From Candidatus Gastranaerophilales bacterium (lineage in GTDB: Bacteria; Cyanobacteriota; Vampirovibrionia; Gastranaerophilales; Gastranaerophilaceae), in the NCBI GenBank assembly GCA_947584965.1, contig CANPWQ010000003.1, positions 1-64,000 of the forward strand: a DNA stretch of 64,000 nt. Reading direction: 5' to 3'. How positions within the stretch are numbered: the stretch's first letter is position 1; every line of letters begins with the position of its first letter. The notes beneath the pieces were generated by a model that was not told the DNA's origin, did no database searches, and saw only the letters and a list, made by a program, of their open reading frames with translations. Of this stretch, positions 55,039 to 64,000 are shown in pieces. Both the position numbers and the translations under genes were made by a program.

Positions 55039-56040
55039 ATGGGGTTTAGAGATAGGGTTAATTTGTTTTTTACTTTATGTCGAGGCTATTCTCTGCCCAT
55101 ATCGATTATGTCTTGGATTGTTCCTTTTTTATTTGCTTCTTTAAAAGGAGGCAATGTATTATACGGATTTATTGCACTTTTTGGTATAGTTATTCTGCAC
55201 CTCGCAACTAATTTATTTGATGATGTTATTGATTATGTTATTGAATATAACAAAATAAAAAAAGGATTAAAAAACGATTTTAATTTTCAAAAGGGAAAGT
55301 GTTCTTTAATAATAAATAAAGAGGTTTCACTTAAAAAGGCTTTTGCGGTTTCAGCTTTATTATTTCTGATTGCGGGATTAATAGGTTTGTATTTTATCGG
55401 CATTTACGGAGTTAAGCTCTTATATATCATAATTCCGTCGGCATTTATATTTTTGCTTTATCCCATATTAGGCTCAATAGGGTTTGGTGAAGTTCTTGTT
55501 GCCATTGCATTTTCTCCGCTTTTATATTCCGGTGTGTATTTTGTAATGACAGGCGGATTTTCTTATGATATTTTAGCGATTTCAATTTCCACGGGATTAT
55601 TCGTTGTTGCTGTTTTACATAATCACATGCTGTTAGATTACAAATATGACAAAACAAACAGAAAAATGACACTTTCAAGACTTTGCGGAAATGAAAGAAA
55701 TGCCCTTATTTTGCTTGTAATATTCATTATTTCTGCATATTTAAACATATTAATAAGAGTAATATTAAAAACATTACCTCCAATTTATTTATTGACGTTA
55801 TTATCAATTCCGACTGCAATTATATTAATTAACACAATGAATACTCATATAAAAAATCCCGATGAAGAAATAAAATATAATATATTAATGGGAAGTATGA
55901 GAGGTGAAAATCAAGCACCAAAAGAGCAGAAAAATTTTATAAGAAAGTTTTTAATTATGCAAAATCTGCTTACATTTTTTACCGTATTACTTTGTATAGC
56001 AATAATTTCGGACAGCGTTATAAAACATGTATATCATTGA
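55039..56040 (+). CDS. UbiA family prenyltransferase (MenA-like)
   Basis: This 333-residue membrane enzyme has eight or nine hydrophobic segments. The first aspartate-rich motif is NLFDDVIDY (Asn58, Asp61/62, Asp65). The second appears as LLDYKYDKTNRKMTL, both binding Mg-prenyl diphosphate. The layout resembles MenA (1,4-dihydroxy-2-naphthoate prenyltransferase) rather than UbiA or chlorophyll synthase, so a menaquinone-type quinone is the likely product, but the acceptor is not proved. The following small Zn-ribbon gene overlaps its end by 14 bases. Confidence 0.85.
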   Translation: MGFRDRVNLFFTLCRGYSLPISIMSWIVPFLFASLKGGNVLYGFIALFGIVILHLATNLFDDVIDYVIEYNKIKKGLKNDFNFQKGKCSLIINKEVSLKKAFAVSALLFLIAGLIGLYFIGIYGVKLLYIIIPSAFIFLLYPILGSIGFGEVLVAIAFSPLLYSGVYFVMTGGFSYDILAISISTGLFVVAVLHNHMLLDYKYDKTNRKMTLSRLCGNERNALILLVIFIISAYLNILIRVILKTLPPIYLLTLLSIPTAIILINTMNTHIKNPDEEIKYNILMGSMRGENQAPKEQKNFIRKFLIMQNLLTFFTVLLCIAIISDSVIKHVYH

Positions 56041-56248
56041 AAAAATTATCAGAATATTTAGTAAATTAAAAAAACGGGAAAATAATATAATTATTCCAAA
56101 CGAAGAAAACGAACCCGAGCTTGAGGATATATTAACCTGTAAACATACATTTCTGCCCGTAGATTCAACGGGAGAAGTTCTTGCGTGTACAAAATGCGGA
56201 TATTTAGTCACAAAAGACAGACTAAAAATCAATAGGGACTCCGTTTGA
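56027..56248 (+). CDS. Small protein with a putative zinc ribbon
   Basis: This 73-residue protein has a basic N-terminus and a C-terminal CKHTFLPVDST...LACTKCGY pattern (Cys, His, Cys-x2-Cys) that can bind zinc. It starts inside the end of the prenyltransferase gene (14-base overlap) and its own end overlaps the convergent secreted-protein gene by 20 bases. No family is recognised; a small nucleic acid or protein-binding adaptor is the natural guess. Confidence 0.65.
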   Translation: MYIIEKIIRIFSKLKKRENNIIIPNEENEPELEDILTCKHTFLPVDSTGEVLACTKCGYLVTKDRLKINRDSV

Positions 56249-56789
56249 ACAATAACGTGTATTTATCTTCACCGTAATATAAGGTAATTATAATATACTT
56301 AACTTCAACTTCCACATTTACATAAGATGACGGAGGGGTAACACGTCCCGAGTCTTTAGCTGTATCATAAAATTTCTTTCTAACGCCTGAGGTAAATTTC
56401 TGCCAGCCGTTTAGTTTAATTTTAGGTACATTCGCGTCATAAAAATTTATCGGAGTAGCTTCTTTTTTCACTGCGGGAATAATAAATTCCACTTTTCCGT
56501 TTTGTTTAAAAAGAACGAAATCACGTCCTTTTAAATTTCTCGGAGTCAAAAGGTAGTACCCCGGCGGAATTGTAATATCCTTAAAATATAAATCAGTACT
56601 TGTTCGAAAAAGCGGATAAGGCGACCAAGAGTATTTAATGGTATCTTCATCCTGATAGGGGTCAACATCGTTATATAATTTAGACTCAAAGGGCTGAGCC
56701 GCCTCATATAAAGAGTCATTATCAGCACAATATGCAAATTGCATTTGAGAACTTGCTAATATTAATACCGCCAAAAGTAATTTCTTCAT
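56229..56789 (-). CDS. Secreted hypothetical protein
   Basis: This 186-residue protein has a signal peptide (MKKLLLAVLILASSQMQFAYCADN, cleavage near the Ala/Cys at 20-22). The mature part has beta-rich sequence (FKDITIPPGYYLLTPR and VEVEVKYIIITLYYGEDKYTLLF). No catalytic motif is visible. It probably acts in the periplasm or at the outer membrane. It converges on the small zinc-ribbon gene and is divergent from lysA, with 78 bases between. Confidence 0.72.
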   Translation of the reverse strand: MKKLLLAVLILASSQMQFAYCADNDSLYEAAQPFESKLYNDVDPYQDEDTIKYSWSPYPLFRTSTDLYFKDITIPPGYYLLTPRNLKGRDFVLFKQNGKVEFIIPAVKKEATPINFYDANVPKIKLNGWQKFTSGVRKKFYDTAKDSGRVTPPSSYVNVEVEVKYIIITLYYGEDKYTLLFKRSPY

Positions 56790-56867
56790 AGTCTTATATT
56801 AATACTTTTTTTTTATTAATCAAGCAAAATGTTTATGATACGATAGGAATGGAAAAGGAATAAAAAA

Positions 56868-58199
56868 ATGAAAACAGCAAATCAAGAAATAATGCCGATT
56901 ACAAGGAAAATAAATGAAGCAGGCAACGTAGAAATAGGCGGCTGCGACTTGACAGAGCTTGCAAATAAATACGGAACCCCGCTTTATATATTTGATGAAG
57001 CTACAATTCGCTCAATGACAAGAAGTTACAAAGACGCTTTTAAATCATATCCGAAAATGAGAATGATGTATGCTTCAAAAGCATTTATGACCGCGTCAAT
57101 ATGTAAAATAATGGAGCAAGAGGGTTTTGGGCTTGATTTATGCTCGGGCGGAGAAATATATACCGCAAAATCAGCAGGATTTGATATGAAAAAGACTTTG
57201 TTTAACGGTAATAATAAATCCTACAAAGAATTAAAAATGGCCGCAGATTACGAAATCGGCACAATTTCCGTCGATAATTTTTATGAGCTTATGCTGTTAA
57301 ACGATATAGCTTCAGAATTAAAAAAAGAAGTCAAAATTCTGTTAAGAATTACCCCCGGAATTGAATGCCATACACATGAATATATCCAAACGGGGCATCT
57401 TGACTCAAAATTCGGATTTGATTTAACAACCTTAGATGAAGCAATTGATTTAATTATAAATGAATATAAAAATTTAAAATTAAGCGGTTTGCACGCTCAT
57501 ATCGGTTCTCAAATCTTTGAAAAGCAGGTTTATTACGATGAAATCAGAGTAATTTTTAAAGAAATAAAAAGAATAAAAGATAAATATAATATAGAATTAA
57601 ATGAAATAAACATAGGCGGAGGCTTGGGAATAAAATATACGGAAGAGGATAAACCCATATCTGTATATGAAATTGCACAAACAATTATTGATTCAATAGA
57701 AAAACACTCAAAAGAATACAATATAGAACCGCCTTATGTATATATAGAACCGGGGCGAAGCATAATCGGTACATCAGGAGTGACTATATACACGGCAGGG
57801 AGTTCAAAACAAGTTCCAAACGGCAGAAGATATCAAGCTATTGACGGAGGAATGTCAGATAATGCCAGACCAAGTCTGTATCAAGCAAAATATACGGTAG
57901 AAGTAGCAAACAAGCCTGAAGAAAAAGAAACAGAAATGATTACAATTGCAGGCAAACACTGCGAATCGGGCGACATATTGGCCAAAGACATTACATTACC
58001 CGTAATTGAAGAAGGCGATGTAATATGTTTCTATGATACGGGGGCATACGGATATTCAATGTCAAGTAATTACAACAGAGTTCTAAGACCTGCCGCCGTA
58101 CTTGTAAATAACGGAAAATCTGATATTATAATAAATAGACAAACTTATGAAGAATTAATACAAACGGATGTAATTCCCGAAAGATTGATGAATGCTTGA
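56868..58199 (+). CDS. lysA: Diaminopimelate decarboxylase
   Basis: This 443-residue, fold III PLP enzyme makes lysine from meso-diaminopimelate. The PLP lysine is Lys71 (YASKAFM), GLHAHIGSQI and NIGGGLGIKYTEED follow, EPGRSIIGTSG binds the phosphate, and CESGDILAKD plus YDTGAYGYSMSSNYN hold the dimer-shared active-site residues. The length fits the family. The stop overlaps the cdaA start by 8 bases, so the genes are coupled. Confidence 0.96.
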   Translation: MKTANQEIMPITRKINEAGNVEIGGCDLTELANKYGTPLYIFDEATIRSMTRSYKDAFKSYPKMRMMYASKAFMTASICKIMEQEGFGLDLCSGGEIYTAKSAGFDMKKTLFNGNNKSYKELKMAADYEIGTISVDNFYELMLLNDIASELKKEVKILLRITPGIECHTHEYIQTGHLDSKFGFDLTTLDEAIDLIINEYKNLKLSGLHAHIGSQIFEKQVYYDEIRVIFKEIKRIKDKYNIELNEINIGGGLGIKYTEEDKPISVYEIAQTIIDSIEKHSKEYNIEPPYVYIEPGRSIIGTSGVTIYTAGSSKQVPNGRRYQAIDGGMSDNARPSLYQAKYTVEVANKPEEKETEMITIAGKHCESGDILAKDITLPVIEEGDVICFYDTGAYGYSMSSNYNRVLRPAAVLVNNGKSDIIINRQTYEELIQTDVIPERLMNA

Positions 58200-59094
58200 T
58201 ACCATATTAAAATTATACGGCAATTTTTTTAACAAAACTGAACTTGCAACAAGCGCAGTAAATTTAACCGTAAAAGATGCGGTGCAAGTGCTAATTGTTG
58301 TTTTAATTGCGGTATATTTATACGTAAAATTTATTAAAAATACACAGTCGGAAAAACTTGTAAGAGGAATATTATTTTTTATAATCTCAGCTTGGATATT
58401 TTCGGGAGTATTAATTGCTTTGGAATTCCAAATCCTCGGACAAATCGCTCAATACCTGCTGACAGGTTTATTGTTGTCTTTGGTGATTGTATTTCAGCCC
58501 GAATTAAGACGGCTTATGGTTCATCTGGGGCAGACAAAGTTTGTTGCAAAAAATTTCTTATGGTTTAAAACCGGCGGGAATGAACAAAAAACAAATGTGG
58601 TAAAAGAAATAACCGAAGCGGTAAAATATTGCAGCAGAGTTAAAAGAGGCGCATTAATAGTTATACAAAAGAATAAAGATCAATCTTTTTATAATGAAGT
58701 AGGTACAATAATCAACGCAGATATTTCTGCAGAACTGATATTAACAATATTTTTCCCCAATACACCGCTTCATGACGGAGCAATGGTAATAAATGATAAT
58801 AAAATTCTGGCAGCAGGTGTTTTACTTCCTCTGACGGAAGACCCTAAATTAAGCTGGAGATACGGCACCCGCCACAGAGCCGCAATAGGTGCAAGCGAAG
58901 TATCTGATTCAACCTGTATTGTAGTATCCGAAGAAACAGGCGATATTTCAATTGCAATAGACGGAATACTCAGAAAATATGAAGACATAACAACATTTAA
59001 GGAAGATTTGGAAAAGATATTATCAAATGAAACTGCCGAAAAAATGGAAAACGCATTTTTAGCTAATTTGATAAAGTTGAGAAAGAAAGATTAA
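58192..59094 (+). CDS. cdaA: Diadenylate cyclase CdaA (c-di-AMP synthase)
   Basis: This 300-residue protein has three N-terminal membrane helices (about 25-110) and a DAC domain. The catalytic DGA motif is at 195-197 (HDGAMVI) and the RHR motif at 227-229 (GTRHRAAIG). It joins two ATP into c-di-AMP, a messenger for potassium and osmotic balance and envelope integrity. The usual neighbours cdaR and glmM are not present; here it lies between lysA (8-base overlap) and the aldolase gene (stop and start share one base). Confidence 0.96.
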   Translation: MLDTILKLYGNFFNKTELATSAVNLTVKDAVQVLIVVLIAVYLYVKFIKNTQSEKLVRGILFFIISAWIFSGVLIALEFQILGQIAQYLLTGLLLSLVIVFQPELRRLMVHLGQTKFVAKNFLWFKTGGNEQKTNVVKEITEAVKYCSRVKRGALIVIQKNKDQSFYNEVGTIINADISAELILTIFFPNTPLHDGAMVINDNKILAAGVLLPLTEDPKLSWRYGTRHRAAIGASEVSDSTCIVVSEETGDISIAIDGILRKYEDITTFKEDLEKILSNETAEKMENAFLANLIKLRKKD

Positions 59095-59708
59095 TGAACC
59101 CTATAAGTAAAATATCACAAGAAAAAATATTTGCACTGTTAAGAAATCAAAACCCCGAAGAAACGGAAAAGATAATAAATGCAATAACTGACGGCGGGAT
59201 AAAAATAATTGAAATAGTAATTGAAACTCCCGAAATGGTTAAGGTGTTGGAAAAATTAACAAAAAGAGAAGACCGTCCAATGATTATGGCAGGCGGAATA
59301 ATTACTCAAAGGCAGGCTCAAATTGTAATTGACGCCGGTGCCGATGTCGTTGTATCACCTGTTTTTCAAATGAATTTAGTACGGCTTTGCAAAAGCGAAA
59401 AAACACCGCTTATTATGACGGCAACGACTCCAAATGAGGCATATTCGGCGTGGAAAGCAAATACACAGTTAATAAAAATTTCTCCCGTAAATCCTATGGG
59501 CGGAGCAGAATATATAGAAGATATACTTCGACCGATGAAATTTTTAAATATTATAGCGGCAGGAAGCATAAAAATAGATGATATTCCCGCATATTTAAAA
59601 GCAGGAGCTAAAGCCGTAGGACTCGGCAGAGCCATATATAAAGACGCAGATTATAATGAAATAACAAAAAGAGCAAAATTAGCATATAATAAAGCACAAG
59701 GAATTTAA
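59094..59708 (+). CDS. eda: KDPG/KHG aldolase family protein
   Basis: This 204-residue TIM-barrel aldolase keeps the Schiff-base lysine, Lys128, in the sequence LIKISPVNPMGG, where E. coli Eda has KFFPA. MAGGIITQRQAQIVIDAGAD is a family stretch. The pyruvate-side Arg of E. coli Eda (in TLRT) appears as Glu here (VIETPE), so substrate preference may differ. It would cleave a 2-keto-3-deoxy sugar acid phosphate or 4-hydroxy-2-oxoglutarate. No Entner-Doudoroff dehydratase is nearby. The start is coupled to cdaA and gcvPB follows after 10 bases. Confidence 0.85.
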   Translation: MNPISKISQEKIFALLRNQNPEETEKIINAITDGGIKIIEIVIETPEMVKVLEKLTKREDRPMIMAGGIITQRQAQIVIDAGADVVVSPVFQMNLVRLCKSEKTPLIMTATTPNEAYSAWKANTQLIKISPVNPMGGAEYIEDILRPMKFLNIIAAGSIKIDDIPAYLKAGAKAVGLGRAIYKDADYNEITKRAKLAYNKAQGI

Positions 59709-59718
59709 AAGGGATAAA

Positions 59719-61152
59719 ATGACAAAATTAATATTTGAAAAAAGCGTAAGCGGAACTGAGGGAGTTACCCTTACCGATGAGAATTTAGACTTTAACTTTA
59801 TAGATAAAAAGTATTTGAATACTGAAAATAAAACAATACTCCCACAAATCAGTGAACTTGAAGTAATGCGGCATTATAAAGAGTTATCGGATAAAAATTT
59901 CTGCATTGAAAAAGGATTTTATCCGCTCGGCTCATGCACAATGAAGTATAATCCGAAAGTAAACGAAGTGCTTGCAGCACTTGAGGGATTTACTTCTCTT
60001 CATCCGAAGCAGTCAGATGACGATGCGCAAGGCTCATTAAAATTAATGTATAACTTGCAGGAGGCTTTAAAAGAAATAACGGGAATGTCTGCAATAACCC
60101 TGCAGCCTGCTGCAGGCGCTCACGGTGAATTATGCGGGATGATGATTGTAAAAAAATACTTTGAATCAATAAATCAAAAAAGAAAAAACGTAATCATTCC
60201 CGATTCCGCTCACGGAACGAACCCCGCAAGTGCAGCTATGTGCGGGTTTAATATAATCGAGCTGAAATCAAACGAGAAAGGACTTGTTGACCTTGACGCA
60301 TTAAAATCCGTACTGGACGATAATACCGCTGCAATAATGTTAACTAATCCTAATACATTAGGACTTTTTGAAGAAAATATACTTGAAATATCAAAACTTG
60401 TCCACGAAGCGGGTGCGCTTTTGTATTACGACGGCGCAAACATGAACGCAATTATGGGACATACAAATCCAAAGTTAATGGGTTTTGACATCGTACATAT
60501 AAATCTGCACAAAACCTTTTCAACCCCGCACGGCGGAGGAGGCCCCGGTGCAGGCCCCGTCGGAGTTGTTGATAAGTTGAAAGAATTTTTGCCCGTTCCT
60601 TATATTGATTTCGACGGCAGTAAATATATAAGAAGGTATGACCTAAAAAACAGCATAGGTAAAATGAAAGCATTTTACGGTAATTTTTCTGTATTGGTAA
60701 GGGCATACGCATACATACTTATGCAGGGAAATTCATTAAAAGATGTAAGTTCAAACGCTGTTTTAAATGCAAATTACATGATGAATAAACTGAAAAAACA
60801 TTATTTACTGCCCTACGACAGAAAATGTATGCATGAATTTGTATTATCAGGCGATTGGCAAAAAGAACAAGGAGTTAATACATTAGGAATAGCAAAAAGA
60901 TTAATGGATTCAAATTTTCATCCGCCAACAGTATATTTTCCGTTGATAGTTCATGAAGCAATAATGATAGAACCTACTGAGTCGGAAACAAAAGCAAGGC
61001 TGGATGAATTTATTGAAACAATGATAGAAATATCTGAAGAAATAAAAACAAATCCGCAGGAAGTATTGTCGCACCCTAAAAATACTCCCGTTAAGAAAGT
61101 AGATGAAACACTTGCGGCAAGAAAACCCGACCTTGCATATAAAATCAATTAA
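59719..61152 (+). CDS. gcvPB: Glycine dehydrogenase (decarboxylating) subunit 2
   Basis: This 477-residue PLP enzyme is the second half of the split P-protein of the glycine cleavage system. The PLP lysine is Lys265 (NLHKTFSTPHGGGGPG). EKGFYPLGSCTMKYNPK is the N-terminal family signature, with the QPAAGAHGE and PDSAHGTNPASAAM stretches. It needs GcvPA, GcvT and GcvH, none of which is in the window. AAAAGGGATAAA precedes the start. It ends a co-directional run lysA-cdaA-eda-gcvPB. Confidence 0.95.
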   Translation: MTKLIFEKSVSGTEGVTLTDENLDFNFIDKKYLNTENKTILPQISELEVMRHYKELSDKNFCIEKGFYPLGSCTMKYNPKVNEVLAALEGFTSLHPKQSDDDAQGSLKLMYNLQEALKEITGMSAITLQPAAGAHGELCGMMIVKKYFESINQKRKNVIIPDSAHGTNPASAAMCGFNIIELKSNEKGLVDLDALKSVLDDNTAAIMLTNPNTLGLFEENILEISKLVHEAGALLYYDGANMNAIMGHTNPKLMGFDIVHINLHKTFSTPHGGGGPGAGPVGVVDKLKEFLPVPYIDFDGSKYIRRYDLKNSIGKMKAFYGNFSVLVRAYAYILMQGNSLKDVSSNAVLNANYMMNKLKKHYLLPYDRKCMHEFVLSGDWQKEQGVNTLGIAKRLMDSNFHPPTVYFPLIVHEAIMIEPTESETKARLDEFIETMIEISEEIKTNPQEVLSHPKNTPVKKVDETLAARKPDLAYKIN

Positions 61153-61199
61153 ATTGTAAATAATTTGACCGATTTTATAAAGTTTATTTAAATAAAAAT

Positions 61200-61529
61200 A
61201 TGGAAGAAAATAAAGACAAAGTAATTAACTTTATAAAAAAGCCAAGCAAAGCGGAAAACCGCTCCGAAAATTCGTTTTTGAAAGAATTTCCTTATATAAA
61301 AATTACAAAAGATGATAACGGTAATTCTTTTAAGGAAGAATACTTATTGGAATTTGCCAATAAATGCTTTTATATAGTAACAGTCTTAAAAAATAACGGT
61401 ATAAGTCCCGCTTTATATAAATATAAAGTACCTTATAAATTACTTTTTGAATTTATTGATAACTTTAAAACCGAAACAAACGGTAAAATAATAGATATAG
61501 AGCGGTATATACCCGAAGAACCGGCATAA
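61200..61529 (+). CDS. Small hypothetical protein upstream of the radical SAM gene
   Basis: This 109-residue protein of unknown family has a Lys/Asn-rich, probably disordered start (about 1-30) and a compact alpha/beta remainder (FANKCFYIVTVLKNNG). There is no signal peptide or Cys motif. It is followed without a gap by the radical SAM gene (stop TAA overlaps the ATG by one base), so the two are co-expressed. Confidence 0.65.
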   Translation: MEENKDKVINFIKKPSKAENRSENSFLKEFPYIKITKDDNGNSFKEEYLLEFANKCFYIVTVLKNNGISPALYKYKVPYKLLFEFIDNFKTETNGKIIDIERYIPEEPA

Positions 61530-64000
61530 ATGAATAAACTTCCGACAGAAATGCAATGCAGTCTTTATAAAGTAATGAAGCCCTACCGATATACAGGCGG
61601 GGAATATTTAAGCTGGAATAAAGACTTTGAAAGCGCGCAGGTAAAATTAGCACTTGCTTTTCCCGATAAATATGAAATAGCTATAAGTAATCTTGGGCAA
61701 AAAATATTATATGATAAAGTAAATCGTGACGAGCGTTTTCTTGCCGACAGGATTTATGCGCCCGATAATGATTTCAGGCAGATATTAACGGATAAAAAAG
61801 AGTTACTTTCCGCACTTGAAACAAAAAAGCCTGCAAAAGAATTTGATATATTAGGATTTTCGCTTCAATATGAGCTTGCATACCCTGCAATGCTTGAAAT
61901 GATTAAATTAAGCGGAATAGAAATAAACCGTAATAACAGGAAAGAAACTGACCCCATAATTGCGGCAGGCGGGCCTTGCTGTTTTAATCCCTCACCTGTT
62001 GAAGATTTTATTGATATTTTTATGATAGGTGACGGTGAAGAATTAATTATTGAAATACTTGAAAACTATAAAAAACTGAAAGAAAAAAATATATCCAGAG
62101 CGGAAATAATAAAAGAACTTGCGAAAATAGAGGGCATATACGCACCATCACTACGCAATAAAGCGAAAAAAAGAATTTACGATATATCAAAAGATAACAC
62201 AATTGTACAAAGCCCTGTACCGTATTCATCAGGAGTTCACGACAGGTCAATAATAGAAATACGCCGAGGCTGCGGCAGAATGTGCAGGTTCTGTCAGGCA
62301 GGACACGTTACGCTTCCGATTAGAGAGCGCAAAGCTCAAGATGTAATAAAAATGGTAAAAGACTCAACTTTAAAGAGCGGATACGATGAATACTCGCTTT
62401 TATCATTATCATCAAATGATTACACAAATATAGAAAGCGTAATTGAAGAATTATCCTGCGAAATGAATAAAAGGAAAGTATCAGTATCACTTCCAAGCCA
62501 GAGAATAGACAGATACAGCCAAAAGTTAGCGCAAATGGTAAGAACTGTAAGGGCAACAACCGTAACGCTTGCCCCCGAGGCGGGAAGCCAAAGGCTCAGA
62601 AATGTAATAAACAAAAATTTAACGGAAGAACAAATTATTAATACCGTTTTAAACTGCTATAAAAACGGCTTTAGCGGAATTAAACTGTATTTTATGATAG
62701 GACTTCCGACCGAAACTTTATCAGACCTTGATGAAATGGTGGAATTATTCAGAAAAATAAAATACAAATCCAAAGAAATAAAAAAAGAACTTGAATTAAA
62801 AGATACTTTAAATTTAACTTGCACCGTTTCAATATTTGTTCCAAAACCATTTACGCCGTTTCAATGGTTCGGGCAAAACCGCAGAGAGGAAATAAAAAAT
62901 AAAATAGGTTATCTTTTAGATAAAGTTAAGCCGTTAAAAGGAGTAAAAATCAATTACCATAACAGTTTTACATCAAAACTTGAATGCGCCTTAACAAGAG
63001 GAGATAAAAGATTTAATAAATTTATTTATGAACTCCATAAAAAAGGGGTTTATTTAAGCACTTGGGATGAAAATGTTGATAAGCAATTATGGGAAGATAC
63101 CGCAAAAGAATGCGGAATTGATTTGGATTACGAAGCTCAAAGGCAATACGATTTAAACGAAGAACTGCCTTGGGATATTATTGATGTCGGAATTGACAAA
63201 AGCTGGTTTATAGAACAATACAATAACGCATTAAATGCGAAAAATATAACTCCGTGCGAATTTAACTGCGTAAACTGCGGAGTGTGCAAAAATTTAAAGA
63301 CTCATAAAGTAACGGATAAGCCATATACGGCAGCAACAAAAGATGATATAAAAAATTCGGAAGAAAGAACTCCCGTAAAATACAGATTAAAACTGACAAA
63401 AGAAAATGAAATGCGCTACATTTCACACCTTGATTGGCAAAATACCATTATAAAAATGCTTTACCGTTCGGGATTAGACCTGTGTTTTTCTCAAGGGTTT
63501 AACCCGACTCCTAAATTTTCACTCGGAATAGCATTGCCTATATTCGTTGAAAGCAAATGCGAAATGATAGATATAGAAATATATAATAAAATCCCCGAAA
63601 ATGAATTAACGGAAAAATTAAATTCCGTATTACCCGATAACATAAGAGTATTGGAGTCAAAAGAAATAGAAAAAAGCATGCCCGCAATTGACATAACCGC
63701 ACAGTGGGCAAAATATTCATTTGAACCTTTAAAAGAGGGTATTTTAAAAAAAGAAGATTTGGTGTATATTAAAGAAAAGATATCTTCAAGTGAAGAAATT
63801 TTACTGGAGAAGATAAATAAAAAAGGTGTAAAAAAACTAATTAATATCAGACCGTCAATAAATTCAATCGACGCAGACGAAAAACGAATATATATGATTT
63901 TAAAGACGGGGCAATCGGATGAAATTCCGTCTGTAAAAGCAGAGGACGTAATAAAATCATACATAAAGGATGTAGATTTTAGAATAATACGAGAGGAATT
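61530..64000 (+). CDS. Radical SAM protein of the TIGR03960 type with fused DUF2344 domain (partial, 3' end off the right edge)
   Basis: The first 823 residues are visible. An N-terminal cobalamin-like domain (about 25-220; FDILGFSLQYELAYPAML) precedes the radical SAM domain, whose CGRMCRFC at 248-255 holds the 4Fe-4S ligands Cys248, Cys252 and Cys255. A Cys-rich linker near 590 (CVNCGVC) is followed by the DUF2344 domain from about 615 (MRYISHLDWQNTI and FSQGFNPTPKFSLGIALP). This fusion is a known but functionally undefined family, often encoded near ribonuclease E/G and ribosomal genes. The start shares one base with the preceding gene. Confidence 0.9.
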   Translation, partial: MNKLPTEMQCSLYKVMKPYRYTGGEYLSWNKDFESAQVKLALAFPDKYEIAISNLGQKILYDKVNRDERFLADRIYAPDNDFRQILTDKKELLSALETKKPAKEFDILGFSLQYELAYPAMLEMIKLSGIEINRNNRKETDPIIAAGGPCCFNPSPVEDFIDIFMIGDGEELIIEILENYKKLKEKNISRAEIIKELAKIEGIYAPSLRNKAKKRIYDISKDNTIVQSPVPYSSGVHDRSIIEIRRGCGRMCRFCQAGHVTLPIRERKAQDVIKMVKDSTLKSGYDEYSLLSLSSNDYTNIESVIEELSCEMNKRKVSVSLPSQRIDRYSQKLAQMVRTVRATTVTLAPEAGSQRLRNVINKNLTEEQIINTVLNCYKNGFSGIKLYFMIGLPTETLSDLDEMVELFRKIKYKSKEIKKELELKDTLNLTCTVSIFVPKPFTPFQWFGQNRREEIKNKIGYLLDKVKPLKGVKINYHNSFTSKLECALTRGDKRFNKFIYELHKKGVYLSTWDENVDKQLWEDTAKECGIDLDYEAQRQYDLNEELPWDIIDVGIDKSWFIEQYNNALNAKNITPCEFNCVNCGVCKNLKTHKVTDKPYTAATKDDIKNSEERTPVKYRLKLTKENEMRYISHLDWQNTIIKMLYRSGLDLCFSQGFNPTPKFSLGIALPIFVESKCEMIDIEIYNKIPENELTEKLNSVLPDNIRVLESKEIEKSMPAIDITAQWAKYSFEPLKEGILKKEDLVYIKEKISSSEEILLEKINKKGVKKLINIRPSINSIDADEKRIYMILKTGQSDEIPSVKAEDVIKSYIKDVDFRIIREE

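Noticed and set aside
1-64000. tRNA genes, rRNA, transposases, integrases or phage genes
   Set aside because: No T-loop (GGTTCGANTCC) in a cloverleaf context, no rRNA cores and no recombinase motifs were seen on either strand. The accessory island therefore has no visible recombinase of its own.

Overview
The window is an AT-rich chromosomal segment from a Gram-negative-type bacterium. It carries lipid A and LPS genes (lpxI, lpxB, kdsB, lptB, an LptF/G permease), standard bacterial housekeeping genes (dnaE, argS, accA, accD, dxr, dapB, lysA, aroQ) and several families I cannot name. My best guess is a host-associated member of the Vampirovibrionia/Melainabacteria (Gastranaerophilales-like). 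That is inference from low GC, small lineage-specific proteins and gene content; there is no rRNA in the window to confirm it. I see no tRNA, rRNA, CRISPR array, insertion sequence or replication origin. TAG ends many ordinary genes here, so the standard bacterial code applies.

Layout. 1-2269 (minus): a split, archaeal-type glutamate synthase (glutamine amidotransferase subunit, then the 4Fe-4S/FMN synthase subunit, cut by the left edge). 2270-2647: a candidate structured RNA with a clear intrinsic terminator. 2648-10028: the most unusual region, with two near-identical mtaB genes in direct repeat. The first is broken by one in-frame amber codon. Between them, on the opposite strand, lie a 1426-residue RTX-like protein ending in a zinc metallopeptidase domain that resembles the anthrax lethal factor family, and a 77-residue partner. 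10107-17525: dnaE, two HD-GYP signalling proteins and a glycosyltransferase. 17647-22248 (minus): one long transcription unit of a sigma factor, a DUF47/PhoU-like protein, a PiT phosphate transporter, a TSCPD protein, lpxI and lpxB.

22491-35597 is a mosaic of lineage-specific proteins (Pro/Gln-rich HEAT protein, degenerate HerA-like ATPase with a Tudor-like tail, membrane protein, phosphoribosyltransferase-like protein), with asparaginase, a BadF-type activator ATPase, an oligopeptide-binding lipoprotein and miaB. 35674-45330 (plus) is a dense run: parvulin, M24 peptidase, rRNA/tRNA methyltransferase, argS, accD-accA-prmA-kdsB and two short cation-diffusion facilitators. 46042-53712 holds dapB, anmK, manC, dxr-aroQ, a phosphodiester glycosidase-like protein, and an LptF/G permease with lptB. 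53835-64000 holds a HEAT-repeat protein, a UbiA-type prenyltransferase, lysA-cdaA-eda-gcvPB and the start of a radical SAM/DUF2344 protein that runs off the right edge.

Together the genes describe an organism with an LPS outer membrane, its own fatty-acid, isoprenoid (MEP), lysine and shikimate steps, both c-di-GMP turnover (HD-GYP) and c-di-AMP synthesis (CdaA), and one accessory island with toxin-like features inserted between duplicated tRNA-modification genes.
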